DNA of 64,000 nucleotides from Botryosphaeria dothidea (Eukaryota > Ascomycota > Dothideomycetes > Botryosphaeriales > Botryosphaeriaceae): NCBI GenBank assembly GCA_011503125.2, contig WWBZ02000001.1, positions 1,054,001-1,118,000 on the forward strand, given 5' to 3'. A model generated the notes under the pieces. That model did no database searches. It was not told the DNA's origin and saw nothing but the letters and a program-made list of their open reading frames with translations. Shown in pieces: positions 44,336 through 55,170 of the stretch; the stretch's first letter is position 1, and each line of letters opens with the position of its first letter. Position numbers and translations under genes: made by a program.

Positions 44336-46232
44336 CTACTCTGGCCACCCGCGAATGCACTCCCTGTCATACAAGCTCGTCCGCGCCTCGCTGTCCTGCC
44401 TCACCACCGTAGTCAACATAATGCCCCCCAAACTAACCGGCGACATTACTCTCAAGCCCTCTCCCCTCTCCAGATCCCTCTCCTCATCTTCGTCCCCCTC
44501 TTCATCTTCCCCTACGCCAAAGTCGACGTCGTCCCAGTTCTCCTCCTCCTCCTCCTCCTCCTCCTCCTCCTCGTCGTCGTCGTCCTGATGCCTCACTTCG
44601 TCCAAATCCCCCGCCGCGCCCGAATCCCTCTTCCCGCCACCGCTCACAAACGCCGACACCAATGCTGGACTCAAATGCACTCTTTCTGCAGCAGCATCGC
44701 CAGACTTCCTAGGAGACATGCTGCTCCTGTTGTCACTCGTCGCAGTAACGTTATATTCCTTTGAATCAGGGGGCTGACTCGCACTCCGCGCACCACGCTC
44801 GCGCCTGCGCATCCAGTGGGAAAGGAACGAGGAGAGGCCGGTCGATTGGTGCGTCTGAGTATCCGAAGGTGGCTTGTTCGTGCGGTTCGTGGACGAGCGT
44901 TTGGAGCCGGGGGCGCGCAGGCCGAGGCGCGTGGCCCAGCGGCGGACGAGGGGTTGGAGCGCGGGGAAGCAGGCGACCCAGAGGCCGCAGTGGCCTTCGA
45001 GGTTGGTCCAGACGGCGGCGAAGGTGACGTTGTAGGTTCTGTGGCGTGGCTGCGTCAGTAAGGCGTTGATGGTGAAGTTGGGAAAGGAGGCATACGTGTT
45101 GTGGGTCATGTCTATCATGACGATTGCTGGGCATGTGAGCTAGACGATACGTAGATGCCATCGGGGGGTAATACTTGAAAGACGGACAATTCCGGTCATG
45201 ACGGTGAAGATTCCTGTGGTCGTCAGTTACATAATTCAAATGATTTGATATTTCTACTCACCAACGGCGAAAACGAGCGCCACTTTAATCGTCCTGACGC
45301 TGAAGATCATTCGTTTGTGGAGGACCCACATGGGCATGACCAATAGAATAAGGTCGAAGAAAATGCTCAGGCCGCCTGCAGTAGGCATCAGAGTCTGCTG
45401 CGAGAAAGATGGAATTTTAACATACTGTGAGTGTACATGAGAATGGCCTCTTTTCTTGGAGCTAGACAGTTGGCTCCTGGCATCTTCTTATCCCAAAGAG
45501 CTCTGCACGCCGTCAGTATGAGAAGATTTCTCCTCCTCCGAAATGGAGCATCTTACTTGACTGGACTGCATTCAAAGAGCAGGACGAAGAAGGCGCCCGT
45601 AGTGAGGATAATGATACCTGCGCCAACAACATAGACCCACCTCATGAAAACCTCTGGACATGCGTCAGGTCGTACGATCATTTCGCTGACGAGCTTGGCT
45701 TTCCAGGAAAATTAATCTTTAACTTACTCTCTTTATTGAGGCGTGGCAGAAAAGCGAGGATGGAAAGTCGTACGGAGCCAGTCCCCAGAAAATAAAGGAG
45801 CTGTGCCGTTGGTAGGAGCTATGCTATCCATAAGTCGCTGGTTTGTGCACCACGAAGTTCGAAGGGTTTATACCATAAAGTACGTATGAATTTGATTCTG
45901 AGGCACCAGAAGCATGTTCCTGCCAGAGCCATTGTAGGTAGCTGCAATGCAGTCAGTATCGTTCATGGAAATCCCGTATGCAACCTACCGGCAATCTCGA
46001 TGGAAGCTTGACCGAGGAGACAAATCTAGGTATCGTTAGAAATCCGCTGCTACACGGCATGATGAAATCGGTCACTTGCCCAGGCAGCGATAGCAAAGTA
46101 GTCGTCCCATCCTGGCGTCCTTAGCATGAAGAACCTAACGTATATGCGGCCAGTCATGAATGTGCTGGAGATTACTATCAGCGCAATTGATAGATCCCAC
46201 ATGATCAACTGCCGGCCGTCCATGTGTTGCAT
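44336..46232 (-). CDS. SAT4/rhodopsin-domain integral membrane protein, ten exons
   Basis: Seven-helix membrane protein of the fungal SAT4/PTH11-related rhodopsin-domain family, 469 aa. Exons on minus: 46232-46080, 46025-45989, 45941-45874, 45818-45728, 45653-45557, 45502-45426, 45375-45262, 45213-45175, 45126-45096, 45038-44336; the sum is divisible by 3. Intron 1 uses a GC donor (GCAAGT). Landmarks: GRIYVRFFMLRTPGWDDYF, YNGSGR, LLYFLGTGSVRLSILAFLPR, FVLLFECSPVKALWDK, LSIFFDLILLVMPMWVLHK, and WTNLEGHCGLWVACFPAL, all typical. The cytosolic tail is long, Ser-rich, and holds an Asp/Glu run from a CTC microsatellite (about 44540-44585). Ligand unknown. A PTH11-like receptor role is only an analogy: no CFEM domain is seen. 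The start could also be 46223. Confidence 0.85.
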
Positions 46233-47671
46233 GTCGGAGGAATGAGAGACGAGTGTTTGCAGGAAAGAAAAGCCAGCGGCCTGGCCACAGTTCACAGGTG
46301 GCAGATGGTCAGATATGAGACGGGAGATGCAGGCAGGGAATCAAACTTATTACATGGTCTGAGCGGGACATGTGTCCGGCGGTCGCCACCGTCGAGGCCT
46401 AGAAGATGAGCGTTTGCAGTAACAGAAAAAGGGCCAGACAGAGATCTAAGACAGAGAAAGCGAAACAGAGGACTGGGAGAGGCTTGAGCAGAGGGTGGGG
46501 CAAAGATATATTCCAGATGGCCTTAATGCAGGGCGGTTCCTTAGCCAAAACCATGATTGGCATGCTATGCGATGGGGTCCCCGGTCCATCTGAACCGCTA
46601 AGGCGGGGCAGACGATGTCCAGCACGAACCAGCAGCAGTCGAGTAACGTATCGGAAGCGTGCTGAGCTGGCGGATAAGGTTGCGAAGCAGTGAGTCGAGG
46701 CTGAAGACGCTTCCGACTGCCGAAATGGGACCATTGTCTCAGGACAGGGCAGAGCTTGGCAAGATGCGGCAAACACCAGCTGAATCGCTCTGAAATGCGG
46801 CAAGCGGGACCAGCCAGAGGCAGATTCCCTTTGTTACCTGAAGAGGAATGGAGTCGAGGTAGGGCTGGGTTGAGCGGGAGGTCTTGAAGTACGAGACGCC
46901 ACGGACGCGGATCCGGACAGGCGCCAGGGCGTCTGGGGGCGGCATTAGGCTCAGCATCGGGCCGCAGACCGGACCTTGGTGGTCAGATATTCGCCAGAAA
47001 TGATATGAGCTAGGGCCGGACGACAGGAGCGGCGAGCTTCATTCAGAGGCGATGGTCCCGACACCACGGAGGCTGGCGGAAGGCCGATGGAAGCATGATA
47101 GGCTCCAAGGAGCTGGCAACGGACAGATGGCCGTCGAGCCGACATCGAGAACGATCGCTTGGTACTCATGATCGCCACCACCATCGGGTAGAGGGCTTGC
47201 CACAGGGCAATGGCGGCGGCTGAGTGGCGGCGTTAGAACAAGAGAAGAAGGAGGGTGAGAAAAGGAGCTGGCCACAGCAAGGAATCATAGCGGATTACGG
47301 GGGGATGGGGGAGGTGTGATCCGAAGGAGGGCCGGAGAAATGCGTAACTGGAGGTGGGACTCTGGGAGCAGACGGGCTTCCAGCAGCGCTAAGGATGGAC
47401 GTGTAGGCGGGTTCTGCAGGTGGCCAATACGTGGAGGAGACGGGATGATGGCGGCAAAGAGTGAAGGTCGGCAGGTAACCAGCCCGACGGGAATGGAGAC
47501 GGCTTGGGCGGGCCGTGCGGCGTCTGCCACACGCCGACGCCGTCGTCACCGCCCAAGCTCCACCGACAGCTGCGGCTGCTGCCATCTTCGCAAACACCGC
47601 ATCCACCCACGCCCTCCGCCACGGGAGCTCTGCCCGCCGCCTCCGTATGGATTGAGCCGTCTCCCGCGATC
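46233..47671. other. Divergent intergenic region
   Basis: 1.4 kb between the rhodopsin-like gene (-) and VPS39 (+). Overlapping frames of up to 134 codons have no motifs. Promoters of both genes are expected here. Confidence 0.5.
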
Positions 47672-50600
47672 ATGCTGACCGCCTTCATCGCTCGCCCTGT
47701 CGTCGAGTTCCGCCAGCGCGACAAATCCAAGATCGACTCGATCCTTGCATATGGTATGCCCATCCGCCCACGTCGCTGCATTCGCTGACCCGTCCAGGCG
47801 ACCGCCTGCTGGTCGGCTTGAACACCGGCTGCCTGCGCATCTACCGCGTCAATGAGGTCAACGACGAGCCTGAGCCCGAGCCTGCCCCCGCCGAAGATGG
47901 CGACGATCCGCCCAAGCCCAAGCAGAAGCCCGCCGACCTGCTGCGTGAGGTTGAGAAGTTCTCGCGCCGGCCCATCCAGCAGCTAGCCATAATCAAGGAG
48001 TCAAATATCCTTGTCTCTCTAAGTGACAACTACGTCTCCATCTACGATCTACACACCTACGAGCTCCAGGAGCGCCTCGAGAAGACCAAAGGTGCCGCTA
48101 CCTTCGCCGTGACCTCCAACATCGTGAAAGACCCGTCTACCGGTATTCCCTCCATTGTTTCACGCCTGGCTGTGGCCGTCAAGCGGAGGATCATATTGTG
48201 GTCATGGCAGGACATGGAGCTTTCCGAGGACACGGCTGAGATTACCCTGATCTCCACCGTGAAGTCGCTCACCTGGGCCACAGGCACCAGTCTTGTTGCT
48301 GGAATGGACCCGGGCTTCGTCATGGTTGACGTCGAATCGCAGCAAGTCACGGATATTGTGAAGCCCAGTTCCCTGAGTGATTCGGCCGGCCAACAAGTCA
48401 ACCGCTTTGGCGCTGTGAACACTTCGGGCATGGGTTACATGGCCATGGGCAGCTGGGTCCCCAAACCTATGGCTACAAGGCTCGGCGACGGTGAAATGCT
48501 GTTGGCAAAGGACGTAAACAGCTTGTTCATTGATACCGAGGGCAAGGCTTTGGAGAAACGGCAGATCCCCTGGACCATTGCTCCCGAAGCTATAGGCTAC
48601 TCCTACCCCTACATGCTGGCCTTGCAGCCTCCAGCTAAGGGTGCCCTTGAAGTCCGTAATCCTGATACCTTGAACTTACTTCAGACAATCAACATACCCA
48701 ATGCCGCCTTCCTCCACGTCCCGCAGCCGAACATCAGTTTGGCTCACGCTGGCAAGGGCTTTCTCGTAGCCAGTGACCGATGCATCTGGCGCATGGGAGC
48801 GCTTCACTACGAGGCACAGATCGACGAATTGATTGCCAAAGGCCGTTATGACGAAGCCGTCAGCTTGCTCAACATGCTGGAAGACACCCTTCTCAAAGAC
48901 AAGGAGGGCCGCATCCGAGAGGTGCAAATCTTGAAGGCCCAGAGTCTGTTTCAGCAAAGACGCTACCGAGAAGCCATGGATCTTTTCTCCGATGCTGTCG
49001 CGCCTCCCGAAAAAGTCATTGCCCTGTACCCGAAGTCCATCGCCGGTGACCTTTCTACTGTAGAAGAACCGAGCGAGAGTGAAGCCGAGGCAGAGACTGA
49101 AGACGAAGGTGGAAAGACCGATGAGGAAACTGTACCGGCCGAGAAGCAGGCCGGCAATACTCTTACTAGGGCTATGTTCGGGAGGCTTGTGGCTGAGCAG
49201 AAGAAACCAGACTCTGACACTGCATCTGTACGCTCTCTCAAAGTAGATAGTGACACCACCAGCGTCAGGGGTAAGAAATCAACAGATAATCTGGCTGAGC
49301 CAGACAAGCCACTGCGTAAGTTCTCCTCTATCATCGATGCTTGGCTGCGACCTGACCGTTCGTTACAGAAGGGAAAGACTTGATTGTCGCCGTTACCGCG
49401 CTTTTTGGCTTCCTTGCACAGACTCGCGCACAACTTCAAAAGTTCATCCATTATGATGGGACGCTAAAGCAACCTCTCCTTCCGAAGGAAGAGCAACGTG
49501 AAGATTACAAACCTCCCTTTGCGAAATTTCTTTTACTTCCTGATACTACGGAGGAGATAGACTGGGCCGCTCGCCTGCACAAAGTGGCAAGCATCACTGA
49601 CACAACATTATTCCGCGCTTATATGCTTGCCAGACCTGGCATGGCAGGCCCGTTGTTTCGACTTGACAACTTTTGCGACCCTGAAGTGGTTAGGGAGAAA
49701 TTGTACGAGAGTGGTCGGTATACGGACCTTATCGATTTCTTGCATGGCAAGAAGATGCACCACGAAGCTCTTGAGTTACTCGAGAAATTTGGCAAGGACG
49801 AGGATAGGGAAGATATCAGTCCCGCACTCAAAGGACCGCAGCGGACCATTGCATACCTTCAACAATTACCACCGGAGCTCATTGACTTGATCCTCGAATA
49901 CGCGGAGTGGCCGATCCGTGCAGACGCGGAACAGGGTATGGAGATCTTCCTTGCTGACACGGAGAACGCGGAGACATTACCCAGAGAGCGTGTACTGGAG
50001 TTCCTTCACGGCATCGATCCAAAGCTGTCTGTTCGATATCTAGAACACATTATCAACGAACTCGGGGACCAAACGCCGGATTTCCACCAAAGACTGGTCG
50101 ACGAATACCTTGAGCGACTTCTCAAAGCCAATGACGAAAATATATTCGAAAGCGAAGAAGAGCACAAGGAGTGGTTGGAGAAACTTGAGGTATTCTTGCG
50201 GAGTAGCCACCAGTACAACAAAGCCAGGATCTTCCGGGCGCTTCCCCAAGATGAGCCAGACTTCTACGAACCGCGGGCCATTGTTCTCAGCAAGATGGGA
50301 CAGCACAAGCAAGCGCTCCAGATCTACGTCTTCCAGCTGGAGGATTACGACAAAGCAGAAGACTACTGTAACCAAGTCTACCTCACAGCATCCCAGCAAC
50401 AAACAACAGCGCCGGCCGCCCCCTCCAGCCGGCCGCAATCCCGCCAGCAGGGCAGCTCGCACCAGCAGGACCCGGAGGACGCCGAGCCCTCCATCTACCA
50501 CACCCTCCTCTCCCTCTACCTCACCCCGCCGCCGCCCCACAAGGCCAACTGGGAGCCCGCCCTCGCTCTGCTCTCCAAACACGGCGCCCGTCTCCCCGCC

Positions 50601-51038
50601 TCATCCACGCTCGACCTCATCCCTGCCATCCTGCCCGTCAAGGATCTGGAGGGCTATTTCCGCGGCCGTATCCGGAGCGCGAATAGCGTCATGAACGAGG
50701 AGCGCATCGTCTCGCAGCTGAGGGCTGTGGAGAAGCTCGAGGTCGAGTCGGCGTTGATGTTGGGCAGTGGGCCGCCCGGTATGGTGGGTGGGCGGAATAA
50801 GAGGGTCGTTATTGGCGAGGATAGGCATTGCCGGGTGTGTGGAAAGAGGTTCGGGAATAGCGCGATCAGGGTGTATCCGGATGGGCAGGTGGTGCATTAC
50901 GGATGTTATAATAGGGCGGGAGCTGCTTTGGGTGGGGGTGGTGCTGGTAACCTGGGCGGTGGGAATCTGGGTGGACTGAGGAAGGATTTTGATAGGTTGC
51001 CGGAGATGGGGATCAGGCGGTGGGATACTTTTGGCTGA
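47672..51038 (+). CDS. VPS39: Vacuolar HOPS subunit Vps39/Vam6
   Basis: 1089 aa from exons 47672-47753, 47798-49315 and 49369-51038. Vps39 links Rab7/Ypt7 to the HOPS tethering complex at vacuoles and vacuole-mitochondria contacts. The N-terminal CNH/beta-propeller region begins with MLTAFIARPVVEF, SILAYGDRLLVGLNTG and ISDNYVSIYDL-like strands, followed by a clathrin-heavy-chain-like alpha-solenoid (LYESGRYTDLIDFLHGKKMH and LYLTPPPPHKANWEPAL). An acidic linker (residues about 430-520) carries the second intron. The C-terminus has the zinc-finger-like HCRVCGKRFGNSAI and VHYGC, the Vps39 domain 2 signature. Intron 2 is placed so that Q-GKDL joins, matching family members. It is a conserved single-copy gene inside an otherwise accessory-looking interval. 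Confidence 0.93.
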
Positions 51039-51222
51039 GTGATGGTGGTGAGGGGTTTCGTTTCCTGATGGCTTGATGTTTTGATATCCCGTGAATGAAT
51101 GGTGCCAGTGTACTTGGCCTTGTACATTTTCTTTTTGTGGAGATCTGGTGTATATATGTGGTGGGTTAGACGAGGAAATATGTGAGTGCTACATATACAA
51201 CTGAAGTCTATCACTCATGGGT

Positions 51223-51692
51223 TTACACATCCAGCATCTTCGCTCTTTTCGGACAGCGCCGCCACAACCAAGACTTTGTGCGGTCGGCGATCTCCCACTC
51301 CGGTATCACCGCGTTCAAAGCAGCTCCACACTCTCACGCTCTTGCTGAACCAATCTCCAGGCTTCGCGGGCAGGATGGCGCTATTCGGCACGGAGGCCGA
51401 AAGCCTGCTGTCGACGGGATACGTGTAGACCAAGTACTTCCGCGGCGTGAGCACCCCCGTACCCGGCGAGCGAAGTGTTCAGGGCTGGGGGCGAGGCGGG
51501 CTTGGAGGAAGGGGCGAGGCGGGCTTGGAGGAAGGGGCGAGGCGGGCTTGGAGGGAGGGGCGCTGGGCGTTAGGGTGAAGCGGTATTTGGACTTGCTGGG
51601 GGTGGAGGAGGGGTGGGCGAGGGGGAGGCGGTTAGGAGGAAGGAGTGTTTGTTGCGGTTGGGATCGAAGGGGGTGAGGTTGAAGGTAGGCAT
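51223..51692 (-). pseudogene. Unknown-family gene copy A, degenerate
   Basis: Starts with ATG 51692 (MPTFNLTPFDPNRNK) and aligns along its length with copy B next door: KSKYRFTLTP with KPTYTFTANP; KYLVYTYPVDSRLSAS with RLYTIYTYPAAAGGLPM. The matching segments lie in three frames, so at least two frameshifts separate them, and it is shorter than copy B. A three-unit 23-bp minisatellite lies in the middle; because 23 is not a multiple of three, its expansion would itself shift the frame. No function is recognised. Confidence 0.55.
51491..51559. repeat. Three tandem copies of a 23-bp unit
   Basis: Units start at 51491, 51514 and 51537. They are identical except for a single change (gaggaa to gaggga) near the end of the third. 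Located within copy A of the unknown family. Confidence 0.9.
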
Positions 51693-51857
51693 TTTGGATT
51701 TGCACTTTTGTGGTTGTAATGGAGAGTGCCGAAAGATGGTTCTTTTTCGTTATAGGAGAAAGTGATGTGTATCGATTTAGGACCTTGACGCCACACCCTA
51801 CCACCTACGCCCTTCTACAATACGTCCCCTTCATCATGTCACATAGAAGAAAATCAC

Positions 51858-52715
51858 TTACATAACAACACACATACTCCTCAACACCTCCCTCGACCTC
51901 TTCCCTACCTCCTCCGTCCACGTCCGCGTCCGCGTGCACAGCGCATACTCCCCCTCCGTCAAGACTCGCCCATCAAAACTCCACGCCTTCACTCCTCTCA
52001 GAAGCTCCTCCTCGCCGGTCCAGTACTCCATCCTCGCCGGCACGGCCGCCGTCAGCGGCACCATCGGCAAGCCACCGGCGGCGGCAGGGTACGTGTAGAT
52101 CGTGTACAGCCGTGGCCAGAACACCGTGCCCTGCCGCGGGAGCGTCGACATGTGGTGCATGATCTGGATGGGCTGTTGCCCGTCTTCTGCTCCGTCTTCT
52201 CCCACCTGTTCCCTCCCCCCTGTGGTTGCCGAAGCCGGCTCGATCGGTCTCGGGGGCGCTTCTTGCGCGGCGCCGTCCGCGCGGTGCATCTCCGCTTCTG
52301 TGCGCGACCCGTTGGCGGCATTGGCAGAGACCTCAAGAGGCGCAGGGACCAGGACGTCGAGCTCGTACGGGGAGGCCGCGGTATCCGATGTGGTCTGTGT
52401 CTGCGCTGGCCATCGGAGGCAAATGTGCCGGAAAACGCGCGTGTGTCTGCGCGCGCGCAGGCGGCGGGAGCTGGTGGCGGGGTTGACGTGGATCTTGAAG
52501 GAGCTGCATTCGAGGATGTGGAGGTTGAGTGGCTGGTTTGGCGGGTGTTGCAGGTGAAGGGTGAAGTTCTCGTTCTCAAGATCGGCGGCGGTGCCGGCTT
52601 TGATGGGGTTCGCGGTGAAGGTGTAGGTAGGTTTGCTTGGTGAGGAGGAGGGGGAGGTGGCGATGAGAAATGTGAACTTGCTGCGGTTTGGGGTTGCGGG
52701 GGTGAGGTTGAAGTG
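51858..52715 (-). CDS. Unknown-family protein copy B, start not resolved
   Basis: An open frame of about 286 codons reads without stops from HFNLTPATPNRSKF near 52715 to the stop at 51858. Segments: TYTFTANPIKAGTAADL, LHILECSSFKIHVNPATSS, a Glu/Ala/Gly-rich middle, LYTIYTYPAAAGGLPMVPL, WSFDGRVLTEGEYAL and RTWTEEVGKRSREVLRSM. Where copy A has ATG, copy B has AGG at the equivalent position, so the ancestral start codon appears lost. An upstream exon or the internal ATG at 52289 could serve instead. No signal peptide or membrane segment was noted. Family not recognised. Its neighbours are copy A and a HET relic, both degenerate, so it may also be non-functional. Confidence 0.5.
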   Translation of the reverse strand, partial: HFNLTPATPNRSKFTFLIATSPSSSPSKPTYTFTANPIKAGTAADLENENFTLHLQHPPNQPLNLHILECSSFKIHVNPATSSRRLRARRHTRVFRHICLRWPAQTQTTSDTAASPYELDVLVPAPLEVSANAANGSRTEAEMHRADGAAQEAPPRPIEPASATTGGREQVGEDGAEDGQQPIQIMHHMSTLPRQGTVFWPRLYTIYTYPAAAGGLPMVPLTAAVPARMEYWTGEEELLRGVKAWSFDGRVLTEGEYALCTRTRTWTEEVGKRSREVLRSMCVVM

Positions 52716-52943
52716 GGCCCTGCTGGGTTCAGTGTTTTGCTGAAGAACAGAATTCTGAATGTCTGAAGTCGACTTTATGACTGCTTTCGGCTTTCTTTGG
52801 CAGCTTGGATTGCCGGCGTGCCTTTGATGTCATCCGCGCACGCGGGCGGTATTGCGTTGGGAAGACGTGGCAGTCTACTCGGTGTGGAACGCTCTGGTTG
52901 AATGCTTTACTTGGATGCCAGGCGACCAGACCTTGTACTCCCT

Positions 52944-54498
52944 TCATCCAAGGACAATCTCTTTCGAAGCCGCATTCCACCCATTCCAGACGCCGGCCAC
53001 TGCATATCCCACTCCTAATCTCTCCGCTATTCCATTCAACCATCTTATCACAAGAAAGTACATTATGTGAAGCCTTTTGGTATGCTTGGTTTCTACCAGC
53101 AAAACAAGCTCTACTGGGAACTGCCGATGAGTTTCAAAGAGACTCTCGGAGTCGATTCCAAATATTACAGCCTCAAACTCTTCGCCATCCGTGCTGGTGT
53201 TTGATACCTTGAGGGCTTCAGGCCGGAAAAGAGGTACAGTGTCAGCGTTAAAGGTGATGGTTGTCCGGGACTGGTCATTGGAAGTGGCTACACGGAGCGA
53301 ATCCGTACGGTTGTGATGGTTTTCAATGGCTCCGAACGAGTACAAAGGGAAATATATGGGTCCATGCCAGCTCATCCAGCTCCAGGAAGGAGCCGTAGAG
53401 CGTCCCTTCGACCACGGTGGGTGAGAGACCAATTTGCCCAGAGAAGAGAGCGTGGCATGCAATTGCTTGATAGGCCGTGGATTATGTGATCGTCATTGAG
53501 AGACCCGATACGATCCGCGATTCCTGCAAAGGCATTGGCAACGTCGTAGGAGAAATTCAACTCCTTTCGACTGTAGAGCGCCGCCAAAACCTCCGAGGTC
53601 TCCCTGTAGCTCATCAAGAACCATTCGTGTCTTAAACAGCGTTTTATGGTCCATGTGGCAAAATCGATTTCGTCAGAGTCGTAGCGGTACTCGACATTGG
53701 TTCCACTGACATTGATGAATGAGGTCCGAGTGACAATAGTAGCGCGGACGCATTCGTCCTTGAAAAATTCGTCAAATCCAAATTCTGTTCGAAGGAATAC
53801 TTCACGCGCCTCTTGCTGGTGATCGAACACCTGTTCCAGCCTCTTCCCCAGATTCCGGACTTGCAGTTAATCATGACTTGACCACTCAAGATGTAAAGAC
53901 ATCTCCTCGAGAGGAAGCGCTCCAACGGCACAATACTTCCGTTTGTGTTTCCTGGTGATGGTTCACGGTCCAACATTACCAAATTAGAACATGGCAGTTT
54001 TGGGATTACCGAATTCGCGTCGACCGTGCTGGCTGCTGCGATAGTAAGGAGAGCCAGGTTGTATATATGAGCCATTCTGGTAATTTGGATATGTTTCGCT
54101 TCCCCGTCATCTTGTATTACGCCGAGGGAATCGATCCAGAGATATCTCCCTCTAATCTTTCTAACCAGTTCGATGCAATCCTGAATGATTTTTGGAAGCT
54201 CATGATATATTTTATCCAGAGCGCCTTCTTCAAGCAAAAAGCCAGTACGGTCCCTGGTGTGTTGGTAGTGAGGCACCCTGCCCTAGATGTAGCTGAGCGT
54301 GATGTACCCGTCCTTCTCGATCTTTTTCTTAATGAGGCATTTCCTCTTGATGTTATTTAAGAATATTTCGAAGCTTTCGTTTGCATACACTGCAGGTACT
54401 TCTGAACATAGCGCATGATTTGAGCATTCCTGCAGATGTTCGCGAATCTCGTGAAGCCGGTCTTTGATGCTGACAGTGTGAGGTATTTGAGATCCCAT
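52944..54498 (-). pseudogene. HET-domain pseudogene 2
   Basis: Minus-strand relative of HET relic 1: DGYITLSYI, TRDRTGFLLEEGALDKIY, LPKIIQDCIELVRKIRGRYL, WIDSLGVIQDDGEAKHIQI, RMAHIYNLALLTIAA, LSRRCLYILSGQV, WGRGW, then LAALYSRKELNFSYDVANAF, PSWSWMSWHGPIYFPLY and RWLNGIAERLGVG. The stop at 54285-54283 replaces the conserved Trp of LSY(V/I)WG. Frame changes occur near 53830 and near 53430. Its C-terminal EIVLG matches the TIVLG end of relic 1. The two relics face each other about 10.6 kb apart. Not functional as a full-length protein; a short N-terminal HET fragment could still be made. Confidence 0.82.
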
Positions 54499-55170
54499 GG
54501 TGAAATGATATGATGACCGTAGGTCATGCCGAGAGTGTGAAGCCGGGTGAAAATGACGAAGAGCATGAACCGCACGAGGCTGTGAAGTTAAAGGCCAGGT
54601 AACAGAGAGAAAGCAGCGTGGCGCAGCTTGTCGGCGAGACAGAAAAGTAAGCCAGGTCTATTCAGCGTCACACGGCGTCCCTGTGTTGTACAAAACTATC
54701 TTTACAAATTCATGTCCCCGTCAGCTGGTAACTTGCCCGCTCCTGAAGACCACAGTAACGCTTACTGAAAGTGACGACTTACCTCGTATATATGCATCGA
54801 AAGGTCCTGCAGGCTTGTTGATACACGATACCGCGTGTGCTCTCTGGCAAGATGCAAGAGTTCACTTACCCCGGTGACAAGACACCGCAGCTCAGCTTCA
54901 ATAGTAATAATATACCACAACAAAACTACGATTCAACCAATCAATTTCTCTCATCTCCATGACTCAGCAACCCCCATAAAAACCACAGCTCCGTCACATT
55001 CATCTCGAAACAAAGCCAACCCCACCTCTAACGCTATGCAACAAAACAACAACCACCCTCCGCCACCATTCTACGTTTCCTATAAACCCAATCCAACCTT
55101 CATTCCAATTTACAGTTGCCATAAAACCAGAAAACCCAAAATCCGTTACGATGCGAGTTCAATTCATTCT
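54499..55170. other. Intergenic, no gene seen
   Basis: 672 bases, A/C-rich toward 55100, with the 3' UTR of the phosphate transporter on the minus strand and the upstream side of HET relic 2. Confidence 0.5.
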
